DNA from: Pseudorhodoferax sp032153935
Lineage (GTDB): Bacteria; Pseudomonadota; Gammaproteobacteria; Burkholderiales; Burkholderiaceae_C
Assembly: GCF_964253035.1 (NCBI RefSeq)
Contig: NZ_CAXUQL020000002.1
Span: 248,001-312,000 of the forward strand
Direction: 5' to 3'
DNA length: 64,000 bases
Shown here: in pieces, positions 50,350 to 59,619 of the stretch
How the letters are laid out: each line of letters begins with the position of its first letter
Position numbering within the stretch: position 1 is the stretch's first letter
Notes under the pieces: generated by a model
Databases searched by the model: none
Told to the model about the DNA's origin: nothing
Seen by the model: only the letters and a program-made list of their open reading frames with translations
Position numbers and translations under genes: made by a program

Positions 50350-51279
50350 TCAATGCTCGACGCCCGCAATGCTGCCGGGAGGATCCACCTGCACAGTGAC
50401 GTGCGAGATAGCATACCGATCGAGAAGACGTGCAGCTACCAACGCCGGCAGCGTCAATGAATCGATACCAGGTGACGGTGTGACATGGATGGTGGCCACC
50501 ACGCGATCGTCCGTCAGTGTCCAGGCATGGAAATGACCCGCCTCGCCCACCTCCGGCAAGGCTGCAACGTCTGCTTCTGCGGCCTTTGCATCCAGTCCTC
50601 GCGGTGTTGCCTGAAGCAAGACTAAGATCGAGTCGGACAAAAGACTCCAGGCTGACCGAACCACTAGGACAGCCACGAGCACCGAGAGGATGGGGTCCAG
50701 CAATGTCCAGCCGGTCAGCATGATCCCGATGGCCGCGCCGATGGCTCCGACCGATCCAAGGAGATCGCCCATGACGTGCAACAAGGCACCTTTCAAGTTT
50801 CCGTCGCCACGGTTGCCGCGCCACAGTATCCACGCCCCCACCAGATTCACCAGCAGGCCGATGCCCGCGACGGCTAGCATGGGGCCCGCCAGCACTTCCG
50901 ATGGCGTTCGCAAGCGTGAGATCGCTTCCCACGTGATCCACACCACCAGGAGCAGCAGCGATGCGCCGTTGGCCATGGCAGCCAGGACCCGCACACGGTG
51001 GAATCCATAGGTTCGAACCATGTCAGGTGCCCTGCGAGCGACGCGGTAGGCGATCAATGCCAGCAGCAGCGCAGCAGCGTCGGACACCATGTGTCCCGCA
51101 TCGGCGATTAAGGCGAGCGACCCTGAGAACCATCCTCCGACCGCCTGGACGCCGGCGTACCCAGCGGTCAGCAGAAAGACGAGCCTGATGCGCTTCTCGT
51201 TGTCCGAGGAGACCGGTGCAGCATGGGTGTGTGTCCCGTCGGCGTGGTCATGTCCATCATGACCAGCGTGGTTGTTCAT
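50350..51279 (-). CDS. czcD: Cation diffusion facilitator (CzcD-like)
   Basis: A 309-residue CDF transporter with six membrane helices and a His-rich N-terminus (HAGHDGHDHADGTHTHAA). The metal-site motifs are DAGHMVSD in helix 2 and HVMGDLLGS in helix 5, the H-x3-D pattern of zinc-type CDFs. A cytoplasmic ferredoxin-like C-domain follows. It is the last gene of the czc operon (gap to dsbA 60 bp). It would expel Zn, Co or Cd from the cytoplasm to feed the Czc pump. Confidence 0.9.
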   Translation of the reverse strand: MNNHAGHDGHDHADGTHTHAAPVSSDNEKRIRLVFLLTAGYAGVQAVGGWFSGSLALIADAGHMVSDAAALLLALIAYRVARRAPDMVRTYGFHRVRVLAAMANGASLLLLVVWITWEAISRLRTPSEVLAGPMLAVAGIGLLVNLVGAWILWRGNRGDGNLKGALLHVMGDLLGSVGAIGAAIGIMLTGWTLLDPILSVLVAVLVVRSAWSLLSDSILVLLQATPRGLDAKAAEADVAALPEVGEAGHFHAWTLTDDRVVATIHVTPSPGIDSLTLPALVAARLLDRYAISHVTVQVDPPGSIAGVEH

Positions 51280-51339
51280 GCTTGATCTCCCCCTAGTTCA
51301 TACATTTCTCGCCAGCGCGCTACCCCATGCCCGCATGGC

Positions 51340-51996
51340 CTACTTTTTGGCAGCGGCGACCTCTTGCGCAACCAGCGCAGCCAGTTGTTCGGCACCGAAG
51401 CTAGGCAAGGGGCGACCGTTGACGAAAAACGTAGGTGTCTTGTTGACACCCAATGCCTTCAGATCTTGCACGTCTTGCTGCAGCACGGCATCGATCGAGG
51501 CGGACGCGGCGTCCTGCAGTGCCTTCTGCACATCCAGGCCAGCCAGCTCTGCTGCCTTGTACGCCAACTCGAGGTTCGGATTTCCGTGGTCCGCCCACTG
51601 TGGCTGCGCGGCCAGCACACCCTCAAGGACAGGCCAATACTTTCCTTGCTGCTTGGCTGCTTCCAGCAGCTTGACGACCTGATCGGAGCCTTGGTGGAAT
51701 GGTGCATAACGAATCACCAGCTTGAGGTCCTTGGGATACTGCGTCATCAGTCCTTTGACGATGGGGTAGAAGGCGCGGCATGTCTCGCAGGCGGGATCGA
51801 AGAACTCGACAAGCGTGACCGCTGCGTCCGGTGGACCCAGGACTGGCGAATGCGTGCGCACCAGACGCTCGGCATGTTGATTGGCCGCGTTCTCCTGTGA
51901 GGTTCGCGCACTGCCTTGGTAGGCCCTCATGCCGAAGAAGAAGGCTGCGCACACGAGCAACAGCAGCCCAGCGACGGTCAGTTTTTTGGTGTTCAT
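51340..51996 (-). CDS. DsbA-like thioredoxin-fold disulfide oxidoreductase
   Basis: A 218-residue periplasmic protein with an N-terminal membrane anchor and a DsbA-type domain: active site PACETC with the cis-Pro loop KTPTFFVNG. The start at 51996 overlaps dsbB (ATGA). It would be reoxidised by the DsbB-like protein encoded just upstream. Placing a dsb pair in a czc operon suggests that disulfide formation in a metal-handling protein (for example CzcI or the kinase) is limiting under metal stress. Confidence 0.88.
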   Translation of the reverse strand: MNTKKLTVAGLLLLVCAAFFFGMRAYQGSARTSQENAANQHAERLVRTHSPVLGPPDAAVTLVEFFDPACETCRAFYPIVKGLMTQYPKDLKLVIRYAPFHQGSDQVVKLLEAAKQQGKYWPVLEGVLAAQPQWADHGNPNLELAYKAAELAGLDVQKALQDAASASIDAVLQQDVQDLKALGVNKTPTFFVNGRPLPSFGAEQLAALVAQEVAAAKK

Positions 51997-52409
51997 GGTC
52001 GCGTTTTGCGCAGGTAGATGAGCAACAGGCCAGCGATTGCGACAAACGCCGCAAGTGACAGCCACGGGATCTGGATGCCATTCAGGATCTCCAGCTTCTG
52101 GTCGCTGCAAGACGCAGCGGCATCGCAGGGCACCCAACCCCGGGGAATCCATCCGGCGACCAGCATCGTGTGGTAGCTCGCCATGCCAGTACCTGCCAGC
52201 GCGAACGGCATGGAGTACACGGCACCCCTGCGGTCTGCGCCATAGCAGGCGATGCCCAACACGACGGCCAACGGGAACATGGCAATGCGCTGGTACCAGC
52301 ACAACACGCAGGGTGTCATCCCCATGATCTCGCCGATGAACAGCGCCGCTGCCGTACTACCCAGCGCGAGCATCCAGGCCAGCAGCAGCAGCGTCCAGTG
52401 GCGATGCAT
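51993..52409 (-). CDS. dsbB: DsbB-like disulfide bond formation protein
   Basis: A 138-residue four-helix membrane protein. The first redox pair is CVLC (in MTPCVLCWYQR) and the second pair is in WVPCDAAASCSDQ. It passes electrons from DsbA to quinone. It overlaps dsbA by four bases, and the two form a clear pair. Confidence 0.9.
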   Translation of the reverse strand: MHRHWTLLLLAWMLALGSTAAALFIGEIMGMTPCVLCWYQRIAMFPLAVVLGIACYGADRRGAVYSMPFALAGTGMASYHTMLVAGWIPRGWVPCDAAASCSDQKLEILNGIQIPWLSLAAFVAIAGLLLIYLRKTRP

Positions 52410-52419
52410 GCGAGAACGA

Positions 52420-52839
52420 TCAGGGCAGGGTAAACCGTGCCGTCAAGGCTGGCTTGGCCTTCAGATGGACTACCACGACCGCCTTGGTGCCGGCCGGCAC
52501 GGTGAACGCACCCTTGGCCCGCAGCGCGTTGTCCCCAGGTGCCAGCGCGACCTCCTGCTTCTTGGTGCCTGACAGCATCGTCAGCTTGGCAGTCGCGCCT
52601 GCCAGGTCCACAGGCTTACCGTGGTCGCTGACATACAGCGCCGCCTCGCCGTCCTTCGCGACGAGTTCGTAGTTGACATCCTTGACCACCGCGACCACGC
52701 CTCCATGCAAGGCCTTGGCCTCGTGTGGATGGGCTTCGGCGCCCTTGGCGTCATGTGCGTGCCCCTTGTGGTCATCGGCGGCATGGGCGACGCCTGTGAG
52801 AGCAAGTGCCGCAACCGCGGCGGTGATGAGAGTTTTCAA
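52420..52839 (-). CDS. His-rich periplasmic protein of the czc operon
   Basis: A 139-residue exported protein. The signal peptide ends at AHAAD. A His-rich stretch (DHKGHAHDAKGAEAHPHEAKALHGG) precedes a small beta-sandwich-like domain. Homologues accompany CzcA in many betaproteobacteria. It lies between czcA and dsbB and may act as a periplasmic zinc or cobalt buffer. No family function is established. Confidence 0.7.
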   Translation of the reverse strand: MKTLITAAVAALALTGVAHAADDHKGHAHDAKGAEAHPHEAKALHGGVVAVVKDVNYELVAKDGEAALYVSDHGKPVDLAGATAKLTMLSGTKKQEVALAPGDNALRAKGAFTVPAGTKAVVVVHLKAKPALTARFTLP

Positions 52840-52902
52840 GTTGGTTACTTTCAGGATGCGCCCTCGTCAGAAGGGCCGTGCGAGGGCGATCACGGCGTGC
52901 TT

Positions 52903-55900
52903 CTAGTGAGATGGTTGGGCCGGCACCAGAGGAGCGTGGTGCGCGACGTCCTGCCGCGCCGCTTCCTCTTCTTCCTCGTCTCGCCGGTAGGCCAGCCGAT
53001 ACAGCACCGGCAGTACCAAAAGCGTCAAGGCGGTGGACGACAGGATGCCGCCGATCACCACGGTGGCCAGGGGTCGTTGCACCTCAGCACCTGTGCCGGT
53101 GGCGATCGCCATCGGTACGAAACCCAGGGACGCCACCAACGCCGTCATCAGCACTGGCCGTAGGCGGGTCAATGCGCCTTCCCGGATCGCGTGGTCCAGT
53201 GTCGCGCCTTCCTCGCGCAGGTTGCGGATGAAGGAAATCATCACCAGCCCGTTGAGTACCGCCACGCCGGACAGCGCGATGAAACCCACCGCCGCCGTGA
53301 TCGACAGCGGGATGTCGCGCAGCCAGAGCGCCAGGATGCCCCCGGTCAGCGCGAACGGGATGCCCGTGAACACGATCAGGCCATCCTTGAGGTTGCCGAA
53401 CATGGCGAACAGCAGGGTGAACACCAGCAGCAGGGCCACGGGCACGACGATCTGCAGCCGGCGCGTGGCCGATTGCAAGTTCTCGAACTGCCCGCCCCAG
53501 GTGGTCCAGTATCCGCTGGGGATCTTCACCTGCTGCTGCAGCGCGGCGCTGGCTTCGGTCACGAACGAGCCCAGGTCGCGGCCGCGCACGTTGGCGCTGA
53601 CCACGATGCGGCGCTTGCCGTCTTCGCGGCTGACCTGGTTCGGACCCGGCGCCAGCTCCAGCGTGGCCAACTCGGACAAGGGAATGAAGCTGACACGGCT
53701 GGCGCCCGTCGCGCCGGTGGCGGGCAACGCGATGGGCAGGCGCCGGATCGCGTCCAGGTTGCCGCGCACGTTCTCGGGCAGGCGCACGACGATGTCGAAG
53801 CGACGGTCACCTTCGAACAGCGTGCCCGCGCCGCGTCCGCCGATGGCGGTGGCGATGGTGTCCTGCACATCCGCGATGTTGATGCCGTAGCGCGTGGCCT
53901 TTTCGCGATCGATGTTCACCGTCAGCATGGGCAGCCCGGTGGTCTGCTCCACGTTGACCTCGGCGGCGCCCGGAATGGCGTTGAGCACCGTCTCGATCTC
54001 GCGCGCGTTCTTGTTCAGCACGTCCATGTCGTCACCGAACACCTTGACCGCCACGTCGGCCCGCACGCCCGACACGAGTTCGTTGAAGCGCAGCTGGATG
54101 GGCTGGGAGAACTCGTAGTTGTTGCCGGGTATCTTGGCCACCACCTCCTGCACCTGCTCGACGATCTGCTGGCGCGTGCGCTTGGGCTCGGGCCACTCGC
54201 TCTCGGGCTTGAGCATGACGTAGGCGTCCGAGATGTTGGGCGGCATCGGGTCCGACGCGATCTCGGCTGTTCCGGTCCGCGCAAAGATCCGCTCGATCTC
54301 CGGAAACTTGGCTTTCAGCGTGCGTTCCAGTTGCTGCTGCATCTGGACCGACTGCGTCAGGCTGGTGCCCGGGATCCGCAGCGCCTGGATCGCGAAGTCG
54401 CCTTCGTTCAGGTTCGGAATGAACTCGCTGCCCAACTTGGAGGCCAGCAGCCCGGACAGCACGATGGCGATGCCCGCGACGGTCAGTACCACGGCCTTGG
54501 CCTCGAGGACACGCTCCAGTAAGGGCTTGTACACCTTCTTGGCCCACAGCATCAGGATGTTCTCCTTCTCCGCGACCTTGTTGCCGATGAACAGCGCGAC
54601 GGCGGCGGGAATGAAGGTCACCGACAGGATCATGGCGCCCAGCAGCGCGATCACCACGGTAAGAGCCATCGGGTGGAACATCTTGCCCTCGACGCCCGTG
54701 AGCGCAAAGATCGGCAGGTACACGATCATGATGATGAGCTGCCCGAACAGCAGCGCTCGACGCGCTTCCTGGGACGCGGCGAACACTTCGTGGAAGCGCT
54801 CCTTGCGCGTCAGTGGTCGCCCAAACTTGGCCTGCGCATGGGCCAGCCGGCGCACGCAGTTCTCCACGATCACCACGGCGCCATCGACGATGATGCCGAA
54901 GTCCAGCGCACCCAGACTCATCAGGTTGGCACTGACCTTCTGGTTCACCATGCCGGTGAAGGTGAACAGCATGGACAGCGGGATCACCATGGCGGTGATC
55001 AGCGCGGCGCGCAGGTTGCCCAGGAACAGGAACAGCACCACGATCACCAGCACCGCTCCTTCGAGCAGGTTCTTCTTGACCGTCTCGATGGCCTTGTCCA
55101 CTAGCACGGTGCGGTCGTAGACGGTGATGGCCTCCACGCCCTCAGGCAGGTTGCGGTTGATCTCCTCCATCTTCTTGGCCACGGCCTGGGAAACGACGCG
55201 GCTGTTCTCGCCGATCAGCATGAAGACGGTTCCTAGTACCACCTCGCGCCCGTTGTCGGTAGCCGCACCCGTTCGCAGTTCCTGGCCGATGTCAACCGTG
55301 GCTACGTCACGCACCCGCACCGGTGTGGCACCGGCGTGGGAAAGGATGACGTTGCGCAGATCCTCCACGCCGCGGGCCTGGCCCGGCGCGCGGATCAGGT
55401 ACTGCTCGCCCCGTCGCTCGATGTATCCGGCGCCGACGTTGGTGTTGTTGCGCTCCAGTGCTGTGACGAGATCGCCCATGGACAGGCCGTAGGCCGACAG
55501 CCGCTCCGGGTTCGGCGCGATCTGGTACTGCTTCTCGTAACCGCCGATCGAGTTGATCTCGGTGACACCAGGAACATTGCGGAGCTGCGGCTTGATGATC
55601 CAGTCTTGGATCTCGCGCAGGTCGGTCGAGGTGTACGGCGTGCCGTCGGGCTTCTTCGCGCCGTCCTTGGCTTCGACCGTCCACAGGTAGATCTCGCCCA
55701 GGCCGGTCGAGATCGGCCCGACCATAGGGTGGACGCCCTCCGGCATTTCGCCGACGGCGGACTGAAGCCGTTCGTTGACGAGTTGCCGTGCGAAGTAGAC
55801 ATCGGTACCGTCCTTGAAGATCACGGTGACCTGCGACAGCCCGTAGCGCGACAGCGAACGGGTCTGCAGCAGCCCGGGCAGTCCCGACATGACCGTCTCG

Positions 55901-56106
55901 ATCGGGAACGTCACGCGCTGCTCGGCCTCCAGCGGCGAGTAGCCCGGCGCGCCCGTGTTAATCTGAACCTGGACGTTGGTGATGTCCGGGACAGCGTCGA
56001 TGGGCAGCTTCTGGTAGTTGTAGACCCCGAGCCCTGCCATGGCCAGCACGGCCAGCAGAACCAGCCATCGCTGTTCGATGGCGAAGCGGATGATGCGTTC
56101 AAACAT
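52903..56106 (-). CDS. czcA: CzcA divalent-cation RND transporter
   Basis: A 1067-residue heavy-metal RND pump. The HME1-type signature DFGIIVDGAVVIVENCVRR is in segment 4, which marks a divalent (Co, Zn, Cd) pump as opposed to the CusA type. The usual 12 membrane segments and duplicated periplasmic loops are present. The C-terminus ends in an acidic/basic tail. It begins 12 bp after czcB. A long frame on the opposite strand (55336-58866) is a shadow. Confidence 0.95.
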   Translation of the reverse strand: MFERIIRFAIEQRWLVLLAVLAMAGLGVYNYQKLPIDAVPDITNVQVQINTGAPGYSPLEAEQRVTFPIETVMSGLPGLLQTRSLSRYGLSQVTVIFKDGTDVYFARQLVNERLQSAVGEMPEGVHPMVGPISTGLGEIYLWTVEAKDGAKKPDGTPYTSTDLREIQDWIIKPQLRNVPGVTEINSIGGYEKQYQIAPNPERLSAYGLSMGDLVTALERNNTNVGAGYIERRGEQYLIRAPGQARGVEDLRNVILSHAGATPVRVRDVATVDIGQELRTGAATDNGREVVLGTVFMLIGENSRVVSQAVAKKMEEINRNLPEGVEAITVYDRTVLVDKAIETVKKNLLEGAVLVIVVLFLFLGNLRAALITAMVIPLSMLFTFTGMVNQKVSANLMSLGALDFGIIVDGAVVIVENCVRRLAHAQAKFGRPLTRKERFHEVFAASQEARRALLFGQLIIMIVYLPIFALTGVEGKMFHPMALTVVIALLGAMILSVTFIPAAVALFIGNKVAEKENILMLWAKKVYKPLLERVLEAKAVVLTVAGIAIVLSGLLASKLGSEFIPNLNEGDFAIQALRIPGTSLTQSVQMQQQLERTLKAKFPEIERIFARTGTAEIASDPMPPNISDAYVMLKPESEWPEPKRTRQQIVEQVQEVVAKIPGNNYEFSQPIQLRFNELVSGVRADVAVKVFGDDMDVLNKNAREIETVLNAIPGAAEVNVEQTTGLPMLTVNIDREKATRYGINIADVQDTIATAIGGRGAGTLFEGDRRFDIVVRLPENVRGNLDAIRRLPIALPATGATGASRVSFIPLSELATLELAPGPNQVSREDGKRRIVVSANVRGRDLGSFVTEASAALQQQVKIPSGYWTTWGGQFENLQSATRRLQIVVPVALLLVFTLLFAMFGNLKDGLIVFTGIPFALTGGILALWLRDIPLSITAAVGFIALSGVAVLNGLVMISFIRNLREEGATLDHAIREGALTRLRPVLMTALVASLGFVPMAIATGTGAEVQRPLATVVIGGILSSTALTLLVLPVLYRLAYRRDEEEEEAARQDVAHHAPLVPAQPSH

Positions 56107-56118
56107 GGGTGGGCGACC

Positions 56119-57681
56119 TCAATGGGTGTGCGTCGCCGAGCTCTTGCCCTGCTCCGACTTGACGACGAAGCTGCCGGCCGCGGCGACGGAAGCGCCGGGC
56201 TTGAGTCCGCTCAGGATCTCCACGCGCTTGCCGTCGGTGCGGCCGGTCTGCACCGGTTGCGGCACGAAGCCGCCAGGCACCTTCAGGAACACGACGGGTT
56301 TGTCGTCCAACGTCTGCAGCGCGGACGATGCCACCGTGACCGCGGACGGCTTTTCGGCCGCCAGCACTTCCACCGTGACGAACAATCCCGGGCGCCAGGC
56401 GCCCTGCGGATTGGGCAGGACCACGCGCGCCGGTGCGGTGCGAGTCTGCTCGCCGATCAGCGAGCCGACGTAGGCCACCGTGCCGTTGGCCACCGCATCG
56501 GAGGCGCCGGCGCGCACGACGACGCGCTCGCCGACGCGGACCTGTGCCAGATCACGCGCGGCGACGCTGAGCTCGGCCCAGACGCTCGACAGGTCGGACA
56601 GAGTGAACACGCTGGCGTCCTCCTTGACGGCTTCGCCAAGCGCGATGTGCTTCTCGACCACCATGCCATCAAAAGGCGCGCGCAGTTCCAGACGCCCCAG
56701 CGCTCCGCCGCTCGTGGACGCACCCAGGGTCTGGAGCTTCTGCGTGGCGTTGGCGACCGTGATTTCCGCTTCACGCAGGGCTTGCCGCGCCTGCAGCACG
56801 TCCTGCTCGGGCGAGATCTTCTGCTGCCACAGGCTTTGCTCGCGCTCGTAGGTCGTTTGCGCCAGTTCGCGCCGCCGCTGTGCGGCTTGCAGTTCGGAGC
56901 GTGTCTCCGACACGGCTGCGCTGGAGATCACGGCCAGAACCTGTCCCTTCTTGACCTGCTGGCCCAGGTTGGCCTGTACGCTCTCGACCACGCCGGCCAC
57001 CCGCGGCACGATGTGCGCCGTGCGGTCTTCGTTGAATTTGATCTCGCCCGGAAACTGCAGCGCACTGCGGATGGTGGCCGGCACGCTGGTGTCCAAGGAG
57101 ATGCTGGCCGCCTGGATCTGGGCGTCCGTCATGTTGACCTTGCCCTCTTGCTGGGAAAACGAGAACAGGTAGGGTTCCTTGGGCGTCTGCACGGCGACGG
57201 AGGCGTCGAAGATGTGCGGTTCGGGGACGGTCTGCGCACTGGTCAACACCTGGCCTGCGGGCCGCAGCGTGACCTCCTGCTCGTCGCCGTTCGGCCGGGT
57301 GAGCGTCACCGCCACCTCGGTGCCGGTGAGCGGCATCGGTTGCTTCTTGTCGTACAGCCAGGACTTGAATCGGGGCTCACCGCCTTCCTCAACCAGCAGC
57401 AGCTCCAGGCCGAAGTCTCCTTCGGTGAACAACTGTCCGCCGTTCGGCCCTTTGGGCATGGCGTCTTCCGCATGTCCGCCGGCTTCTTCCGCGTGGCCGT
57501 GCCCGTCGTCCTTGCCGGATTTGGCACCTTCTTCATGGCCGTGGCTGTCGCCAGCCGGCTTCGTGCCTCCGCTGCGCAGGATCAACGCGCCGAGGATGGC
57601 GCCGAAAATCAGGAGCAGAACGATGATGATCAGTTGTTTGCGGCCGGGCTTGCCGGACGCCGATGGCGATGCGTTGGACAT
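56119..57681 (-). CDS. czcB: CzcB membrane-fusion protein
   Basis: A 520-residue periplasmic adaptor with a membrane anchor and a His-rich N-terminal region (GDSHGHEEGAK, GHGHAEEAGGHAE) that can bind zinc, followed by barrel-sandwich, helical hairpin and beta-barrel domains. It ends in a short KSSATHTH tail. It lies between czcC and czcA in the usual czcCBA order. Confidence 0.93.
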   Translation of the reverse strand: MSNASPSASGKPGRKQLIIIVLLLIFGAILGALILRSGGTKPAGDSHGHEEGAKSGKDDGHGHAEEAGGHAEDAMPKGPNGGQLFTEGDFGLELLLVEEGGEPRFKSWLYDKKQPMPLTGTEVAVTLTRPNGDEQEVTLRPAGQVLTSAQTVPEPHIFDASVAVQTPKEPYLFSFSQQEGKVNMTDAQIQAASISLDTSVPATIRSALQFPGEIKFNEDRTAHIVPRVAGVVESVQANLGQQVKKGQVLAVISSAAVSETRSELQAAQRRRELAQTTYEREQSLWQQKISPEQDVLQARQALREAEITVANATQKLQTLGASTSGGALGRLELRAPFDGMVVEKHIALGEAVKEDASVFTLSDLSSVWAELSVAARDLAQVRVGERVVVRAGASDAVANGTVAYVGSLIGEQTRTAPARVVLPNPQGAWRPGLFVTVEVLAAEKPSAVTVASSALQTLDDKPVVFLKVPGGFVPQPVQTGRTDGKRVEILSGLKPGASVAAAGSFVVKSEQGKSSATHTH

Positions 57682-57690
57682 GGTCTGGCC

Positions 57691-58962
57691 TCAGGGAATG
57701 GAAACGGAGACGCCCAGCAGGCGGTCAAGGTCGGTGGCGGCGCGGTGCGCTTCGGCGACCGAGCGCAGGTATTGCGCGCGCGCTTGGAGAAGACTGCGCT
57801 GCGCGTCCAGGGCTTCGAGGTAGTCGAACTTGCCCAGTTCGAAGCCTTTGCTGGCGGCATCGAAGGCGCTCTGGGCGCCAGGCAGGATCTCCGCTTGCAC
57901 GGCCGCTACTTCGGCCGATGCCGTGGCCTGGCGCTCGCGCGCCACGGCGACATCAGCTCGCAGACGCAACTCGATGGCCCGCGCCTCGTCTTCTGCCTTG
58001 TCCTGGCGTCGCAGAGCCTCAAAGATGGCACCGCGGTTGGTGTCGAAGACCGGCAGCGGGATGGAGATACCGATCACGGCCTGGTTGCGCCCTTGGTCCT
58101 GCGCGCGCTTGATGCCGGCATTGACGGTGATGTCCGGTACGCGTTTGGCGCTCTCCAGGTCCGCCAGTGCAGCAAGGCGCCGCACTTCCAGCCTCGCCTG
58201 TCGCAACGCGGGCGCATCAGCGATGCGCTGCTCCAGTGCCTCCTGCGGCAAGAGAGCCGGCAGCGTCAAGGCATTGCCGTCCAAAGCGGAAACCGCCGAA
58301 GCCTGCGCCATCAGCGACCGCAGTTCCTGCAAGCTGTTCTGCAACTCGCCTTGCGCCTGGATCAGTTCGAGCCGCACGTTCGCCTCCGCGACTTTTGCCC
58401 GGGTCTCCTCGACGGGAGAGACCTTGCCGGATATCACGCGTTTGCTGCCGGTCTGGGTACCTGTCCGGGCCAAGTCCAGGGAAGCTTGCGCCAGTCGAAC
58501 ACGCTCTTGCGCGATCAGAGAGGTGAAGAAAGCTGCCGTGACGTTGGCGCGCAACTCGGCCTGCTTGGCGTCCAGCTGTGCACGTGCCAGTTCGGTTGCG
58601 CGGTCGGCCGCGGCGATGCGGGCGCCGCGCTTGCCACCCAGTTCGAATGGCTGGCTCCACATCACAGTGGTGGTTCGGGTGTCTCGCCGCAGGTCTTCCA
58701 CCTCGACGCTCAGCGACGGATTCTGGTAGGCCGCCGCCTGAGTGCGTGCACCTTCGGTCGCCTCGATCTCACGCCGTGCCGCGGAGAGATCGGGATGGTT
58801 TTGCAAGGCCGTCTGCACTGCAGCAGCCAGCGTCAGCGGCGGCGCGGAGCTAGCTTGCGCGACTGAAACAGGCGCGGCGCTGGTGCCTACGGATTGGGCG
58901 AGCACGCTCGCGCTCGCGAAAGCCGTCAGCGCAAACGCCAGCGGCACAGAAAACCTGCACAT
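57691..58962 (-). CDS. czcC: CzcC outer-membrane channel
   Basis: A 423-residue TolC-family protein with a signal peptide ending at VLAQS and two OEP repeats. It is the outer-membrane part of the CzcCBA pump. It is 9 bp upstream of czcB and follows czcI by 91 bp. Confidence 0.92.
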   Translation of the reverse strand: MCRFSVPLAFALTAFASASVLAQSVGTSAAPVSVAQASSAPPLTLAAAVQTALQNHPDLSAARREIEATEGARTQAAAYQNPSLSVEVEDLRRDTRTTTVMWSQPFELGGKRGARIAAADRATELARAQLDAKQAELRANVTAAFFTSLIAQERVRLAQASLDLARTGTQTGSKRVISGKVSPVEETRAKVAEANVRLELIQAQGELQNSLQELRSLMAQASAVSALDGNALTLPALLPQEALEQRIADAPALRQARLEVRRLAALADLESAKRVPDITVNAGIKRAQDQGRNQAVIGISIPLPVFDTNRGAIFEALRRQDKAEDEARAIELRLRADVAVARERQATASAEVAAVQAEILPGAQSAFDAASKGFELGKFDYLEALDAQRSLLQARAQYLRSVAEAHRAATDLDRLLGVSVSIP

Positions 58963-59053
58963 CGAATTCTCCAGTCAAAGGGAAGGACAAGGGAATCCGG
59001 CGCGCGTCGTCAGAGCAAGATGTGGCCTGAAAAAGAGTCGAACACGCGCCGGG

Positions 59054-59425
59054 TCAGTTGGCGCGCGTCCATTTGGGGCGTTCGATGTCGGGCTCGTTGC
59101 GGTAGCTGTAGAGGTCCCGCGGAGGGGCTCCCAATGCTGCAGCCTGAGCAGGCGTGCCAACGCTCACCGAGGCAAACGGCAGTTGGGCAATGTTGGCGTG
59201 GCAGTAGCTGCAGTCGGCGTGAAGCTGGGCCGGAGCATTGTCTGAGGCCTCCTCTGGAGCCCCTGCCTGCTGATCGGCCGAATCGGTCGCCGCATGTTGA
59301 TGGGCATGGTGCCCAACATGAAAGGAAGCAGGCGCCGCCTCGTGCTGGCAATAGACGGCCGCAGCTGACCAGGCGAGCTGGACTGGCAGCATGAAACCGA
59401 TGAAAAGCAGCAACCAACGCGTCAC
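59054..59425 (-). CDS. czcI: CzcI cation-efflux regulatory protein
   Basis: A 123-residue exported protein that closely resembles CzcI: signal peptide MTRWLLLFIGFMLP, then YCQHE, HVGHHAHQHAA, a DCSYCH motif and the end RPKWTR. CzcI is a periplasmic protein of uncertain regulatory role in czc operons. Here it is the first gene of the czc operon. A shared metal-regulon promoter begins at 59613, giving a leader of about 130 bases before the start. Confidence 0.9.
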   Translation of the reverse strand: MTRWLLLFIGFMLPVQLAWSAAAVYCQHEAAPASFHVGHHAHQHAATDSADQQAGAPEEASDNAPAQLHADCSYCHANIAQLPFASVSVGTPAQAAALGAPPRDLYSYRNEPDIERPKWTRAN

Positions 59426-59558
59426 GGTGCGCGATCTTATCGGGTCAGAGTGACAGGAGTTGCCATGTGTACGCAGACATGACTAGCTTCGGTCATCGCC
59501 GCGCTTCTAGGGTTGGTTCGTTCATTGATCGGGGCAAGTCGGCCGTCTGGGTACGGGC

Positions 59559-59613
59559 AGTCTATTCGGCGAATCCAACCGTTCATGTGCTTGAAGATTG
59601 CATTTTTGTCATC
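59559..59613 (-). promoter_or_regulatory. Metal-regulon promoter 6 for czcI-czcCBA
   Basis: The box is GATGACAAAAATGCAATC on the minus strand (59613-59596). The left half is perfect; the right half matches five of seven, and a larger GAAGAT...ATCTTC dyad encloses it. The -10 TAGACT is at 59564-59559, 49 bases from the box start. No equivalent -10 is found in the rightward direction, so the promoter is assigned to the czc operon. Confidence 0.7.
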
Positions 59614-59619
59614 TTCATG

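Noticed and set aside
55336..58866. A 1176-codon open frame on the + strand
   Set aside because: It lies opposite czcA, czcB and czcC and has no domain; it is an antisense shadow of high-GC genes.
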